A stretch of DNA of 64,000 bases from positions 1 to 64,000 of the forward strand of contig UCCA01000004.1 in the NCBI GenBank assembly GCA_900470805.1. The letters are read 5' to 3'. The position numbers and the translations under genes were made by a program. This stretch comes from Hyphomicrobiales bacterium (GTDB lineage: Bacteria; Pseudomonadota; Alphaproteobacteria; Rhizobiales; Rhizobiaceae). The notes below the pieces were generated by a model, which was not told the origin of the DNA, ran no database searches, and saw only the letters and a program-made list of their open reading frames with translations. Below are positions 55,733 through 64,000 of the stretch, piece by piece. How positions within the stretch are numbered: position 1 is the first letter of the stretch; each line of letters starts with the position of its first letter.

Positions 55733-56146
55733 TCAGCCCGGCGGCATCCGCTCGAATGTCGGCAGCGCCGGATCGAGGTGATCCCACGCGTAGCCCGCAG
55801 CCGTCCACGACACCAGCTGCGGCGCAAAACGGCTCGGGTCGTCGAGGCTTGCCGGCGGAACGATGAACACGTCGGGCATATCGGGAAATGTCAGCTGGAC
55901 GGAGGAGCCGCATGTCGGGCAGAACGCCCGTCGCTTCACGGTGCCGCCATCGCCGACGGTCTGCCAGTATGATGCCTGGCCGTCGACCTTCACCTCCGCC
56001 GCAACGAATGTCAGGTGCGACTGGTGCCCCGTACCGCTGTCGCGTTGGCATTGCCGACATTGACAGTGAAGCATGACCACCGGTTCGCCTGATATTTCGT
56101 AGCGGATGGCGCCGCAAGCGCAGCCGCCGGTATAGGACGCGTTCAT
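55733..56146 (-). CDS. GFA/CENP-V family zinc protein
   Basis: A 137-residue protein of the glutathione-dependent formaldehyde-activating (GFA) fold. Zinc ligands are visible as CACG (residues 9-12), CQCRQCQ and FCPTCGS. Most members are not proven formaldehyde enzymes, so I give only the family. No signal peptide. It is convergent with the ydcW-like gene. Confidence 0.88.
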   Translation of the reverse strand: MNASYTGGCACGAIRYEISGEPVVMLHCQCRQCQRDSGTGHQSHLTFVAAEVKVDGQASYWQTVGDGGTVKRRAFCPTCGSSVQLTFPDMPDVFIVPPASLDDPSRFAPQLVSWTAAGYAWDHLDPALPTFERMPPG

Positions 56147-56310
56147 GCTTTCTCCTCCAATCAGCTTCGATGCCGGGTTCGCGATGGCTGCCCGGCAACC
56201 AGCTTCGAACCACAGCGGTTATTGAGTCAATACTAAATTATTAAGGCCTGGCGGCAGGCATCAACGCGCGGTGATCCGTTCAAAAAGTCGGCCGCTATCT
56301 CATTGGATAT

Positions 56311-56335
56311 GGAACCTTTTTCCACTTGAAGCGTC
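56311..56335 (+). promoter_or_regulatory. Putative EcfG (general stress) promoter
   Basis: GGAAC (56311-56315), a 16-base spacer and CGTC (56332-56335) match the consensus GGAAC-N16/17-cGTT of EcfG/RpoE2, 31 bases before the DUF1328 start. Confidence 0.7.
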
Positions 56336-56365
56336 TTCTACGCACCAACAAGAAGGAACACTTCC

Positions 56366-56539
56366 ATGCTGAAATGGGCTCTCATCTTTTTCGTGGTTTC
56401 GCTGATCGCCGGCTTCTTCGGTTTCTCCGGGATATCGGCCGCGACCGCGACCGTCGCCCGCGTCCTCTTCGGCATCGCGCTGGTGATCTTCCTGATCTTC
56501 CTGGTGCTGGCGCTGCTGGCCGGACAGGCGATCCTATAA
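56366..56539 (+). CDS. DUF1328 small membrane protein (YtjA family)
   Basis: A 57-residue protein with two membrane helices ([18 protein letters not shown] and [21 protein letters not shown]). [24 protein letters not shown] is the DUF1328/YtjA signature. Function unknown, but such genes are common members of the general stress regulon in rhizobia, which agrees with the promoter just upstream. AAGGAA precedes the ATG. Its last 6 bases overlap the end of the convergent cyclase gene. Confidence 0.9.
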   Translation: MLKWALIFFVVSLIAGFFGFSGISAATATVARVLFGIALVIFLIFLVLALLAGQAIL

Positions 56540-57754
56540 TCTGCGCGTGACCGAATAGAGCAGCACCGGCTCCGGCAGACCTTTCAGGGATAACGGCGCA
56601 AGTGGAGTGAAATCGGCCGCATCGAAGTTACCTGCCGCGTCGCCATGGGTGCTGCGGCAGGCGAGTATTTGTGACGGTGCGGCCGCCGCCGCGATACGAG
56701 CCGCCAGATTGACCGTCTGTCCGAAGATATCGCCATCGCGCGGCACCACCTGTCCGGTCGCCACGCCGACCCTGACATCCGGCAAGTCATGCGCGGCGCT
56801 TTGCTCGACCAGCGACAGTGCGGTCCGCAGCGCCGCACCGGAATCGGGAAACAGCATCATCACCCCATCGCCAAGCGGTTTGACGATACGACCGCCGAAA
56901 CCGCTGCAAAGCCGCTGTGCCAGCGCCTCGAAGCCAGCCGCTTTTTCTGCGGCCTTGAGGTCGCCGATATCCTGCGTCAGCGCCGTAAAGCCGGAAAGAT
57001 CGGCGAAGGCCACAGCCGGCAGCGGCCGGTTTGTATCGGCATCCAACCCTCCACCATGTCCCACACCGCGCAGCGCCTCCTGCAGCCGGCCGACGACATT
57101 GTCGAACACCGCTTCTTCAAGCAGGCGCCGCTGCAGCAGGAAGAGCATGCGCATGCCGATCCGTTGCAATTCCAGCCGTTTCGCGGCACCCGCCGCCAAA
57201 ACATCGCGATGGCTGAGCCCCGCCTGCAGCATCGGCGCCTCGACCTCGGAGCGAAACAGGTCGCGCATGGTATCGACGCAGCGCCGCATGGATTGTCCAA
57301 ACACCCGGAGAACCCGGTGCATCCCATCGCCGGTGGCGCCGAGAGCGGCGCATTCGGCGACCAGCCGGATGAACTCCAGGTCGTCCTCCCGCAGCGCTCG
57401 CGCCGGCGACATCGGCGGCAGGCCGGCGCTGGAGTGCAGGGCATTGAGCTTTTCGATATCGAGCGGCGAGCGTTCCAGCGCCGCCGAGAGCGGCGTTTGC
57501 GAGATCGTCACCGGCTCGAACATCAGCTGGCTGGCGAAATCCAGTGATACCACCTGCCGCCGCAGCCCTTCCGCCAGCGTCTCCAGCGCAATACCGGCAT
57601 CATTGAGCGCCAGCACCAGCCGCAATCGGCTGACGTCGCTACCGGCATAACCGGCCGCACCCGCCTCGATGATCCGCAACTGCTCGATTTGCTGTAGCCG
57701 ATCATCGTCGCAGCCGGCCAGAGACGCCAACATTTCACGGGACAAGACATCCAT
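56534..57754 (-). CDS. Class III adenylate cyclase
   Basis: A 406-residue soluble cyclase. The C-terminal catalytic domain (about 235-390) has the metal aspartates in [11 protein letters not shown] and [11 protein letters not shown], the purine-specifying Lys and Asp in VKPLGD and DIFGQTVN, and the transition-state Asn/Arg in VNLAARI, so it should be active as a homodimer making cAMP. The N-terminal 230 residues are helical and resemble the regulatory domain found before the cyclase in Rv1264-like enzymes, but I cannot name the signal. It is upstream of nothing on its strand. Confidence 0.88.
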   Translation of the reverse strand: MDVLSREMLASLAGCDDDRLQQIEQLRIIEAGAAGYAGSDVSRLRLVLALNDAGIALETLAEGLRRQVVSLDFASQLMFEPVTISQTPLSAALERSPLDIEKLNALHSSAGLPPMSPARALREDDLEFIRLVAECAALGATGDGMHRVLRVFGQSMRRCVDTMRDLFRSEVEAPMLQAGLSHRDVLAAGAAKRLELQRIGMRMLFLLQRRLLEEAVFDNVVGRLQEALRGVGHGGGLDADTNRPLPAVAFADLSGFTALTQDIGDLKAAEKAAGFEALAQRLCSGFGGRIVKPLGDGVMMLFPDSGAALRTALSLVEQSAAHDLPDVRVGVATGQVVPRDGDIFGQTVNLAARIAAAAAPSQILACRSTHGDAAGNFDAADFTPLAPLSLKGLPEPVLLYSVTRRL

Positions 57755-57825
57755 GAAACAACCCCAGGTGAATAAAACCTCTCATACACCAAAATGCATC
57801 GAGGCTCTATTCCTGGCCGCTACCT

Positions 57826-58515
57826 CTAAAGGAGGCTTGCGCCGACATTGATGGCGAGCGCCAGGATCGTCGTGTTGAACAGGAAGGACAGCACCGAATG
57901 CAGCAATGTCAGCTTGCGCATGACGGTCGAGCTGGTTGCCACGTCGGCTGTCTGCGAGGCGACGCCGATGGTGAAGGAATAGTAGAGAAAATCCCAGTAG
58001 ACCGGCTCGTCGAGCCCCTCCGGGAACTTCAACCCGTCGCCCTTGACGCCGTCGCCGTCATCGTCTCCGCCATAATAGCGGTGCGCATAGTGCAGGGTGA
58101 ACAGCGTGTGCAGGAACACCCAGGAAATCAGGATGGTGGCGATCGCCACCATGGCCCGCGCCAGCGCCGCGCCGGGCGCCGCATCTTTCACTTGATGCAG
58201 TTCCAGACCGATGCCGGCAATGCTGGCAAGGGCTGCCGCGATCGACAGGAACATCAGCAGCGTATCGGAAAAATCGAGATCCGCCGATCGCTTGCGGATC
58301 GTCGCGACGCTCGCCCTCAGCATGCGGCGCCATGTAGCGGCGATGAACAGCAGGGCGGAGACGTTCCAGCCGGCCAAGAGGTTGCGAGCGTTGACCTCGC
58401 GCGTCGTCAACAGCAGGAACACCAAAAGGCCTGCCAGAATGGCGATCGCGAAGATCACATGCTTGCGCAGCAGCTGCAGGATGCGGCTTGTCTCGCCTTG
58501 TCTGTCGTCTGCCAT
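57826..58515 (-). CDS. DUF1345 integral membrane protein
   Basis: A 229-residue protein with about five membrane helices. HYAHRYYGGDDDGDGVKGDGLKFPEGLDEPVYWDFLYYSFTIGVASQTADV is the DUF1345 hallmark. The FTIGVASQTADV part recalls the pore region of small potassium-channel-like proteins, but transport is not shown. Ends 71 bases before the cyclase gene starts on the same strand, so the two could share a transcript. Confidence 0.85.
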   Translation of the reverse strand: MADDRQGETSRILQLLRKHVIFAIAILAGLLVFLLLTTREVNARNLLAGWNVSALLFIAATWRRMLRASVATIRKRSADLDFSDTLLMFLSIAAALASIAGIGLELHQVKDAAPGAALARAMVAIATILISWVFLHTLFTLHYAHRYYGGDDDGDGVKGDGLKFPEGLDEPVYWDFLYYSFTIGVASQTADVATSSTVMRKLTLLHSVLSFLFNTTILALAINVGASLL

Positions 58516-58580
58516 CGCCTGCTCCGCCGGTGCGAGATTGCCTTTGATATCAGCTTGATACCGGCAAGAGCAAGACGGCG

Positions 58581-59312
58581 TCAGCCGGTCCAGCCGCCAT
58601 CAACGACGTGGATCTGCCCGGTGGTGAACCCGGCTTCGTCGCCGGCGAGATAGGTGACCAGCGCCGCGATCTCCTCCGGCGTGGCGATCCGGCCCATCGG
58701 CTGGCGGCCGATGAAATCCTTCAGCGCCTTGTCGTAATCGCCGGTGGCGCGCAACCGCTCATGCAGCGACGGGCTATCGACAGTACCTGGGCAGATTGCG
58801 TTGGCGCGGATGCCCCGGGCGACGAAATCCGCGGCGATCGACTTGGTGAGACCGATGACGGCGGCCTTGGAGGCGCTGTAGGCGAAGCGGTTCGGTACGC
58901 CCTTCACGCTTGAAGCGACCGACGCCATGTTGACGATCGCGCCCTTGCCCTTCTCCAGCATGCCGGGCAGGAAGGTGCGGCAGGTGGTATACATCGCCTT
59001 GGCGTTGAGATTGAACGAGAAGTCCCAGTCCTTTTCCTCGCAGTCGAGGATCGATCCGGAATGGACGAAACCGGCGCAGTTGAACAGCACGTCGATCGGG
59101 CCGATCTCGGCCGCGAAGGCGCGCACGGCATCGCCATCGAGCACGTCGAGCACCCGCGTCGTGGCACCCTGAAGCGTCGACAGCGTCGCCTGGTTGATAT
59201 CGGTGGCATGCACATGCGCGCCAAGCGAAATGAACCGTTCGGCGCTGGCGCGCCCGATCCCCTGTCCGGCCGCCGTAACGACGACTGTCTTGCCTTCCAG
59301 ACCGTGGCTCAT
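58581..59312 (-). CDS. SDR dehydrogenase, probably 2-keto-3-deoxy-L-fuconate type
   Basis: A 243-residue classical SDR. NAD binding is at TAAGQGIGRASAERF (about 12-26), the catalytic Ser/Tyr/Lys are in NMASVASSVKGVPNRFAYSASKAA, and GQIHVVDGGWTG is the family C-terminus. The gene diverges from a fuconolactonase-like gene, which supports a role in L-fucose or related sugar acid oxidation, namely 2-keto-3-deoxy-L-fuconate dehydrogenase. Other sugar or steroid SDRs are possible. GGGAGGAA precedes ATG 59312. Confidence 0.85.
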   Translation of the reverse strand: MSHGLEGKTVVVTAAGQGIGRASAERFISLGAHVHATDINQATLSTLQGATTRVLDVLDGDAVRAFAAEIGPIDVLFNCAGFVHSGSILDCEEKDWDFSFNLNAKAMYTTCRTFLPGMLEKGKGAIVNMASVASSVKGVPNRFAYSASKAAVIGLTKSIAADFVARGIRANAICPGTVDSPSLHERLRATGDYDKALKDFIGRQPMGRIATPEEIAALVTYLAGDEAGFTTGQIHVVDGGWTG

Positions 59313-59501
59313 ACTTCCTCCCATGCTGCATCGCGCTTGCGGTGCCCTCATTCATATGCAAACATTATATTCATTATGCCGTCAATGACATTGTCCGACA
59401 CCGGACGCCGACCCAGGCAGAGGAGGCCTGTTCAGCATTCGAAAATCCGGCGCGCGGAGACATTGACGATACGACGACCCGGCATGAATGGGAGGAACCG
59501 C

Positions 59502-60341
59502 ATGCTTTTCGATACCCACCTGCATGTCATGGACAGGACGCGGCTAGACTATCCCTGGCTGCCGGATGTGCCGGCGCTCGATCGCGACAGTCTCTATGAG
59601 CACTATGCCCGCGACGCCCTGCGTTGCGGTATCTCCAACGTGCTGCACATGGAGGTGGATGTCGCGCCCGAGCAGATCGACGCCGAGACGGATTATATCA
59701 AGACGATCGGCCAGCGACCGGGAAGCCTCGTGCGCGGCGCCATCGCCGCCTGCCGCCCGGAAGACGAGGGCTTCCCGGCCCACCTCGAACGCTGTCTCGC
59801 CGACCCCTTCGTCAAGGGGTTTCGCCGGGTGCTGCACGTCGCGCCTGACGACACCTCGGAGCGACCGCTGTTTCGCGAGAACATCCGGCAGCTCGCGGAC
59901 ACCCGCCTGACCTTCGACCTCTGCGTCTTCCCGCACCAGTTCGAGCGTATCCTTGATCTGGTCGATCTCAACCCCGGCGTCCATTTCATCCTCGACCACT
60001 GCGCCAATCCGCCGATCAAGGATGGCATGAGCACCGTCTGGCACCACGGCATCACCGAATTCGCCCGCCGCCCCAACGTCACCGCCAAAATCTCCGGCGT
60101 CATCGCCTATGGCGATTTCGAAACCTGGTCGGTCGACAGCCTGCGCCCCTATGTCGAACACGTTATCAACAGTTTCGGCTGGGACCGCGTCGTCTGGGGC
60201 AGCGACTGGCCGGTCTGTACGCTCGGCGGCGGACTGACACCATGGGTCGCGGCGACACACGCGCTGACATCCGGTTGCAGCGCCGAGGAGCGCGACAAGC
60301 TGTATCAGGGCAATGCGAAACGCATTTGGGCGGTGGAGTAG
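59502..60341 (+). CDS. Amidohydrolase 2 family lactonase, L-fuconolactonase-like
   Basis: A 279-residue TIM-barrel hydrolase of amidohydrolase-related family 2. MLFDTHLHVMDRTRLDYPWL carries the HxH-like start, and LDHCANPPI, AKISGVI and VVWGSDWPVC are the family metal and substrate motifs. Relatives open L-fuconolactone, L-rhamnonolactone or 4-sulfomuconolactone rings. The divergent SDR gene makes sugar acid lactones the likely substrate. GGGAGGAAC precedes ATG 59502. No fucose dehydrogenase or dehydratase gene is in the window. Confidence 0.82.
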   Translation: MLFDTHLHVMDRTRLDYPWLPDVPALDRDSLYEHYARDALRCGISNVLHMEVDVAPEQIDAETDYIKTIGQRPGSLVRGAIAACRPEDEGFPAHLERCLADPFVKGFRRVLHVAPDDTSERPLFRENIRQLADTRLTFDLCVFPHQFERILDLVDLNPGVHFILDHCANPPIKDGMSTVWHHGITEFARRPNVTAKISGVIAYGDFETWSVDSLRPYVEHVINSFGWDRVVWGSDWPVCTLGGGLTPWVAATHALTSGCSAEERDKLYQGNAKRIWAVE

Positions 60342-60421
60342 CCGAGGTCGGACGCCGCCCATCAACATAACACGACGTCCCTCAACGCCTGCTTTGATAA
60401 TGTGAGCGCACCCCACCCTCA

Positions 60422-60450
60422 CTCATTCTCGCCCTTGTGGCGGGAATGAG
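60422..60450. repeat. Small palindromic repeat downstream of the lactonase
   Basis: CTCATTCTCGCC-CTTGT-GGCGGGAATGAG forms a 12-bp stem with one T-G pair. It looks like another intergenic repeat of the rhizobial type; the surrounding 223-base gap holds nothing else but the transaldolase terminator. Confidence 0.5.
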
Positions 60451-60511
60451 GGCCGAGAAGGTCGCGAGCGAGAGCGTCCAGTGGGCCACCCATCAAGAAC
60501 AGCCAAAACGC

Positions 60512-60540
60512 AAAAAAGGCGGCGCCACCGGCACCGCCTT
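60512..60540 (-). terminator. Rho-independent terminator of the transaldolase gene
   Basis: On the minus strand GGCGGTGCC-GGT-GGCGCCGCC followed by TTTTTTG, 25 bases past the transaldolase stop. Confidence 0.9.
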
Positions 60541-60564
60541 CCAGATCAAATCACCCGCAAAGCC

Positions 60565-61530
60565 TTAAGCGGCGGCGAGCTGCAGTTCCTTGGTGACCAT
60601 TGTGCGCAGGATGCCGAGGTCCTTGGCGAAAGCGCGGATGCCTTCGGCGAGCTTTTCGGTCGCCATTGCATCTTCGTTCATCATCCAGCGGAAGGTCTTC
60701 TCATCGACGGCGATCTTGGAGACCGGCTTGATGACCTCGGGCGACAGCTTGCGCTCGAGCTTGCCTTCGTCCTTGGCCAGTTCGTCGAGCAGGTTCGGCG
60801 CGATCGTCAGGCGGTCGCAACCGGCCAGCGCTTCGATTTCGCCGGCGGAACGGAACGAGGCGCCCATGACGATCGTCTTGATGTCGTTGGCCTTGTAGTA
60901 GTTGTAGATCTCGCGAACCGACAGAACGCCCGGATCTTCTTCAGGCGTGAAGTCCTTGCCGGTCGACTTCTTGTACCAGTCGAGGATACGGCCAACAAAG
61001 GGCGAGATCAGGAAGGCCTTTGCATCGGCGCAGGCGATCGCCTGGGCCTGCGAGAACAGCAGGGTCAGATTGCAGTCGATGCCTTCCTTCTGCAGGATTT
61101 CGGCAGCGCGAATACCTTCCCAGGTCGATGCCAGCTTGATCAGGATGCGATCCTTCTCGATGCCGCGTTCCTTGTAGCCGGCGATGATGCCGTGGGCCTT
61201 TTCGACCGACGCCTTGGTGTCGAACGAGAGGTCGGCATCGACTTCGGTCGATACACGGCCGGGAACGAGCTTCGACAGCGCGGCGCCGACGGAGATGGCG
61301 AGGCGGTCGGCAACGGCAGCCGAAACGGCTTCGGAATTGCCGCCCTGCTTCTTGCCCCAGGCAACGGCTTCCTTGATCGCGTCGGCGAACATCGGCGTGC
61401 CGAGTGCCTTGAGAACGATGCTCGGGTTGGTGGTGCAATCCACCGGCTTCAGGCGGGCAACGGCTTCGATGTCACCGGTGTCGGCAACGACGGTGGTAAT
61501 CTCGCGGAGTTGGTCAAGCTTGGATGTCAT
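60565..61530 (-). CDS. tal: Transaldolase
   Basis: A 321-residue TalB-type transaldolase of the pentose phosphate pathway, linking sedoheptulose 7-phosphate and glyceraldehyde 3-phosphate to erythrose 4-phosphate and fructose 6-phosphate. The Schiff-base lysine is Lys132 in [11 protein letters not shown], the E. coli TalB position; [10 protein letters not shown] and [11 protein letters not shown] are conserved. I start at MTSKLDQL (61530). Works with the products of xylAB and of ribose-type sugars. It has its own terminator and stands alone. Confidence 0.96.
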   Translation of the reverse strand: MTSKLDQLREITTVVADTGDIEAVARLKPVDCTTNPSIVLKALGTPMFADAIKEAVAWGKKQGGNSEAVSAAVADRLAISVGAALSKLVPGRVSTEVDADLSFDTKASVEKAHGIIAGYKERGIEKDRILIKLASTWEGIRAAEILQKEGIDCNLTLLFSQAQAIACADAKAFLISPFVGRILDWYKKSTGKDFTPEEDPGVLSVREIYNYYKANDIKTIVMGASFRSAGEIEALAGCDRLTIAPNLLDELAKDEGKLERKLSPEVIKPVSKIAVDEKTFRWMMNEDAMATEKLAEGIRAFAKDLGILRTMVTKELQLAAA

Positions 61531-61979
61531 GATCGAGTGTCCTTCTGACTTGAGCTGCGGACCGGGGCGTTTGCCGACCGGCAAAGAGGTGATCTACGGA
61601 AGCGTCCGTACGGTGAATGTCGGCCGTCTCTCAACGATAGGCCATAAACGCTGGTGAAGGTATCGTCGTTCCGGCATCGCCAATCGGCAAGGCGCCTCGC
61701 CGGGCTTCATCAGCCCGCAGCGCCAAAGCGTGTCGTGACGACCCATATGCCCGCACATTGCCTCCTCGAACGGGCCTCCTCGAAGGGAGGGAGCGACTAT
61801 TGGCAAGACTATCACTATTCCGACCGCACTATGTCAAGGACATTTGTGCATTTCAATTGACATAAGTGTCACACCCGTCATTATCGCGGGCTTCAAGGCG
61901 CCGCCGGTCGATAGGTGCGGTTCAAGCGCATGCCCTGCGTAGAACACGCAAATAGGGCGCAATTCGCTGAGGAGGAGAT
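61531..61979. other. 449-base divergent region between tal and the SorC regulator
   Basis: No convincing gene or RNA is visible. The left 300 bases (61531-61830) are ordinary GC-rich sequence. The right part has the inverted repeats listed at 61831 and, just before the regulator start, GGAGGAGAT. A frame on the minus strand in this area has no codon-use support. Confidence 0.5.
61831..61871. promoter_or_regulatory. Candidate SorC operators
   Basis: ATGTC-AAG-GACAT (61831-61843) and TGACA-TAAG-TGTCA (61858-61871) are perfect 5-bp inverted repeats with a shared GACA/TGTC core, centres about 27-28 bases apart, in an AT-rich stretch that is likely promoter DNA. Confidence 0.5.
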
Positions 61980-62963
61980 GTGGTCAAGCTCAAACGCGGC
62001 ACGCACACCGCTTATTCGGAAGCCTCCTCCCTCCGCCTGCGGGCGGCCTGGCTTTACTATAACCAGGGATTGACGCAGAAAGATGTCGCCGAGCAACTCG
62101 GCATCAGCCGCACCACCGTCATCCGCCTGCTCGACGAAGCGATGAAGCGCAGCGAGGTGCAGATCTGGATCAACGACTCGATCGGCGATTGCGTCGAACT
62201 GTCGGTGAAGCTGGAGCGTGCCTATGGGCTGGACGAAGCGATCGTCGTGCCGGCGCCGGTCAGCAGCGATGCCAACGCGCTGGCCAAGAGCGTCGGCCTG
62301 GCTCTTGGCCAGTTCCTCTCCGAAGCCATACCCGACAACTATACCATCGGCGTCGGCTGGGGCCGCACCATGACCGCGTCGCTGTCGAGCTTCCGGCCGC
62401 CACGGCGCGACAACTGCAAGGTCGTCTCGCTGCTCGGCGGCATCGTTGCCGTCCACCAGACCAACCCGATCGACTACACCTGGCGGCTGGCAAGCCAGCT
62501 CGGCGCCGAGTGCTACATGTTCCTGGCGCCGCTACTGGTCGATTCCACCGAGACCAAGCGCAACCTGATCGAGAAGTGCGGCCTCGACGCCATCTACCGC
62601 CTTGCCGAAACGCTCGATCTTGCCATCGTCAGCTGCGGCGATATCGGCCCGCATTCGACATCGCTGTCGGAAGGCTGGATTTCCAAGGCCGAACTGCAGG
62701 AACTGATCGACGCCGGCTGCGTCTGCGACACCATGTTCAACTTCCTCGACAAAGACGGCAACACGGTCGATCATTCGATCAACAGCCGCGTCATGTCGGT
62801 CGATCTCGACACGCTGAAGAAGGCCAGGCACATCGTGCTCTCTTCCGGCGGCGCCCACCGCGCCATCGCCATCAGCGCCACCATCAAGCGTATCGGCTGC
62901 AACACGCTGATCACCGACGAAAGCGCCGCCCGCGCTCTGCTGGAGTTGGCGGACGCAGCCTGA
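61980..62963 (+). CDS. SorC/DeoR-type sugar-binding transcriptional regulator
   Basis: A 327-residue regulator of the SorC family. The N-terminal helix-turn-helix is in LRAAWLYYNQGLTQKDVAEQLGISRTTVIRLLDEA, and the rest (from about 70) is the NagB/RpiA-like sugar phosphate-binding domain with VGWGRTMTASL and LLGGIV. It starts at GTG with GGAGGAGAT upstream. Its neighbour tal is divergent, so it may sense a pentose or polyol phosphate and affect tal, itself or a distant operon. Confidence 0.9.
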   Translation: MVKLKRGTHTAYSEASSLRLRAAWLYYNQGLTQKDVAEQLGISRTTVIRLLDEAMKRSEVQIWINDSIGDCVELSVKLERAYGLDEAIVVPAPVSSDANALAKSVGLALGQFLSEAIPDNYTIGVGWGRTMTASLSSFRPPRRDNCKVVSLLGGIVAVHQTNPIDYTWRLASQLGAECYMFLAPLLVDSTETKRNLIEKCGLDAIYRLAETLDLAIVSCGDIGPHSTSLSEGWISKAELQELIDAGCVCDTMFNFLDKDGNTVDHSINSRVMSVDLDTLKKARHIVLSSGGAHRAIAISATIKRIGCNTLITDESAARALLELADAA

Positions 62964-63033
62964 CCACAGGTCACATCGGCGTCATCTGAGACCCAGGCGT
63001 CATCCGGCGGCAGTTCGTCCACGTATAGGCTTG

Positions 63034-63447
63034 ATGACCCAATGCACGGAGACGACCCAAGGCCGGATCGGCAGATATGCCCTGGCCGCCCTTTACACCC
63101 TCGCCGGCCTAGCACACCTGCTCTTCGCCGACGCGTTCCTCTCGATCACCCCGGGGTGGGTCCCCGTTCCGGCCACCATCATCGCCCTGACCGGAATCTG
63201 CGAGATAGCAGGCGCCATCGGACTGATGACGAGGCGCTTCCGCCGCGTCGCCGGCATCTGTCTGGCCGTCTACGCCGTCTGCGTCTTCCCGGCCAACATA
63301 AAGCACGCGATCCACGACCTAGGTTCGGCGACGGCGCCCTTGGGCTGGTGGTATCACCTGCCGCGGCTTGCCCTTCAGCCGGCGATCGTCTGGTGGGCGC
63401 TGTTTGCCGGCAGGGTAACCCGCTGGCCGTTCGCGGCGCAAAGCTGA
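63034..63447 (+). CDS. DoxX-like small membrane protein
   Basis: A 137-residue protein with four helices. YALAALYTLAGLAHLLFADAFLSITPGWVP and ICEIAGAIGLM match DoxX-like/MauE-type membrane proteins. Function unknown. ATG 63034 is preferred to the TTG three bases earlier. It lies 70 bases after the SorC gene on the same strand. Confidence 0.8.
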   Translation: MTQCTETTQGRIGRYALAALYTLAGLAHLLFADAFLSITPGWVPVPATIIALTGICEIAGAIGLMTRRFRRVAGICLAVYAVCVFPANIKHAIHDLGSATAPLGWWYHLPRLALQPAIVWWALFAGRVTRWPFAAQS

Positions 63448-63464
63448 CCGTCATTCGACGACAC

Positions 63465-63488
63465 GAGAGCGGATAAAATCCCGCTCTC
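63465..63488 (+). terminator. Hairpin after the DoxX-like gene
   Basis: GAGAGCGG-ATAAAATC-CCGCTCTC, a perfect 8-bp stem 17 bases after the stop codon. It lacks a T-run, so the terminator call is tentative. Confidence 0.45.
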
Positions 63489-63587
63489 CAGCCGTTATGC
63501 GTCAAACCGCCACGTCGCGGACGCAAAATCATTTGATAATAGCCAGATGAAGAACTGGCCGACGGGGCACAGTCGGGGGCACATAAT

Positions 63588-64000
63588 TTGTCGAAGCGCA
63601 GCTTTTCGTTTCCAGTAGCCGATGTCCGCGCCCGCGCGCTTGGCGAAATCCACTCGCGCCCCTACACCCTCGTTCCCCTGCCCCGCGTCATCTTCCAGGT
63701 CGCGTTCCTGACCGAAGCCAATTTCGCCGCCGATCAGGCATTGCTGTCCGACCTATCTCTCGCTCAGGGCGTGCCGGCGCCGGCTGCCGACACCAGCCAT
63801 CACACCATGACCTGGGGCAACGGCACGCTGCGCTGGGAGCGGCACACTGAATTCTCCACCTATTTCTGGGATACGCCGGCGCTGGCCGAATTCGGCGCCG
63901 AAATCCCGATCAACCCCTTCGGTGTCTCATTCGCGGCTCCGGGCGCCTTCATATCCGGCGTCCGCATCGAGATCCGCCCCGATAGCGAGGATGTCGGCGA
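63588..64000 (+). CDS. DUF3422 family protein (partial, runs off the window)
   Basis: The first 137 codons of a longer gene. The frame gives LGEIHSRPYTLVPLPRVIFQVAFLTE near the start and LRWERHTEFSTYFW around residue 85, both typical of DUF3422, a family of roughly 430-residue proteins with two C-terminal membrane helices that I know mainly from proteobacteria. The start is uncertain: no in-frame ATG is near, so I place it at TTG 63588 with GGGGG upstream. Function unknown. Confidence 0.8.
   Translation, partial: MSKRSFSFPVADVRARALGEIHSRPYTLVPLPRVIFQVAFLTEANFAADQALLSDLSLAQGVPAPAADTSHHTMTWGNGTLRWERHTEFSTYFWDTPALAEFGAEIPINPFGVSFAAPGAFISGVRIEIRPDSEDVG

Overview
The window reads as chromosomal DNA of an alphaproteobacterium of the order Rhizobiales, most likely Rhizobiaceae (Rhizobium/Agrobacterium/Ensifer relatives). 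I infer this from uniformly high GC, gene families typical of the group (DUF3422, the CYTH and CHAD pair, periplasmic sugar ABC operons with a LacI regulator, a ydcSTUVW-like polyamine/GABA operon), GGAAC-type general stress promoters, and several copies of a palindromic 'CATCTCCCCC...GGGGGAGATG' repeat that resembles the Rhizobium-specific intergenic mosaic element (RIME). I see no rRNA, tRNA, CRISPR array, phage block or insertion sequence. Every gene looks intact except the last, which runs off the right edge.

Layout. 1-5.4 kb: KDPG aldolase (eda), then CYTH, CHAD and the tRNA hydroxylase trhO, then a convergent CHASE4-GGDEF-EAL protein. 5.6-8.4 kb: methionine importer metNIQ (minus strand) with a hairpin-rich leader. 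8.5-14.7 kb: GH1 beta-glucosidase with a LacI-type operator, an ABC-F ATPase, two overlapping esterase genes, DoxX and a small secreted protein. 14.7-22.5 kb: a sugar regulon made of ribose-type ATPase, permease and binding protein, a TIM-barrel isomerase/epimerase and a Gfo/Idh/MocA dehydrogenase, facing a divergent LacI gene across two perfect operators. 22.6-28.5 kb: a Tat-exported sulfatase, a PiT phosphate transporter, an HxlR/PRISE-reductase pair and a HigBA-type toxin-antitoxin module.

28.5-33.5 kb: Hyi-like isomerase and the xylose operon (LacI regulator, xylB, xylA). 33.5-38.3 kb: alpha/beta hydrolase and a TetR-controlled EmrAB-type drug efflux pair. 38.3-44.5 kb: TerC with a structured leader, glutathione peroxidase, DUF4239 protein, MFS exporter, a 39-residue membrane peptide and an SLC13 transporter. 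44.6-47.9 kb: gltX and lysS. 48-55.7 kb: a hypothetical protein, a LysR regulator and the ydcSTUVW-like operon. 55.7-60.4 kb: GFA protein, DUF1328 stress peptide, class III adenylate cyclase, DUF1345 protein, and a divergent SDR/lactonase pair that suggests L-fuconate-type sugar acid breakdown. 60.5-64 kb: transaldolase, SorC regulator, DoxX-like protein and the start of a DUF3422 gene.

The overall picture is an opportunistic sugar and amine scavenger: several uptake-plus-catabolism cassettes, each with its own regulator, feed the Entner-Doudoroff (eda) and pentose phosphate (tal, xylAB) routes. The best candidates for unfamiliar biology are the structured terC leader, the dehydrogenase plus isomerase pair (possible oxidative cleavage of 3-keto sugars), a mosaic repeat with covarying hairpins, and very short genes behind stress or leaderless promoters.
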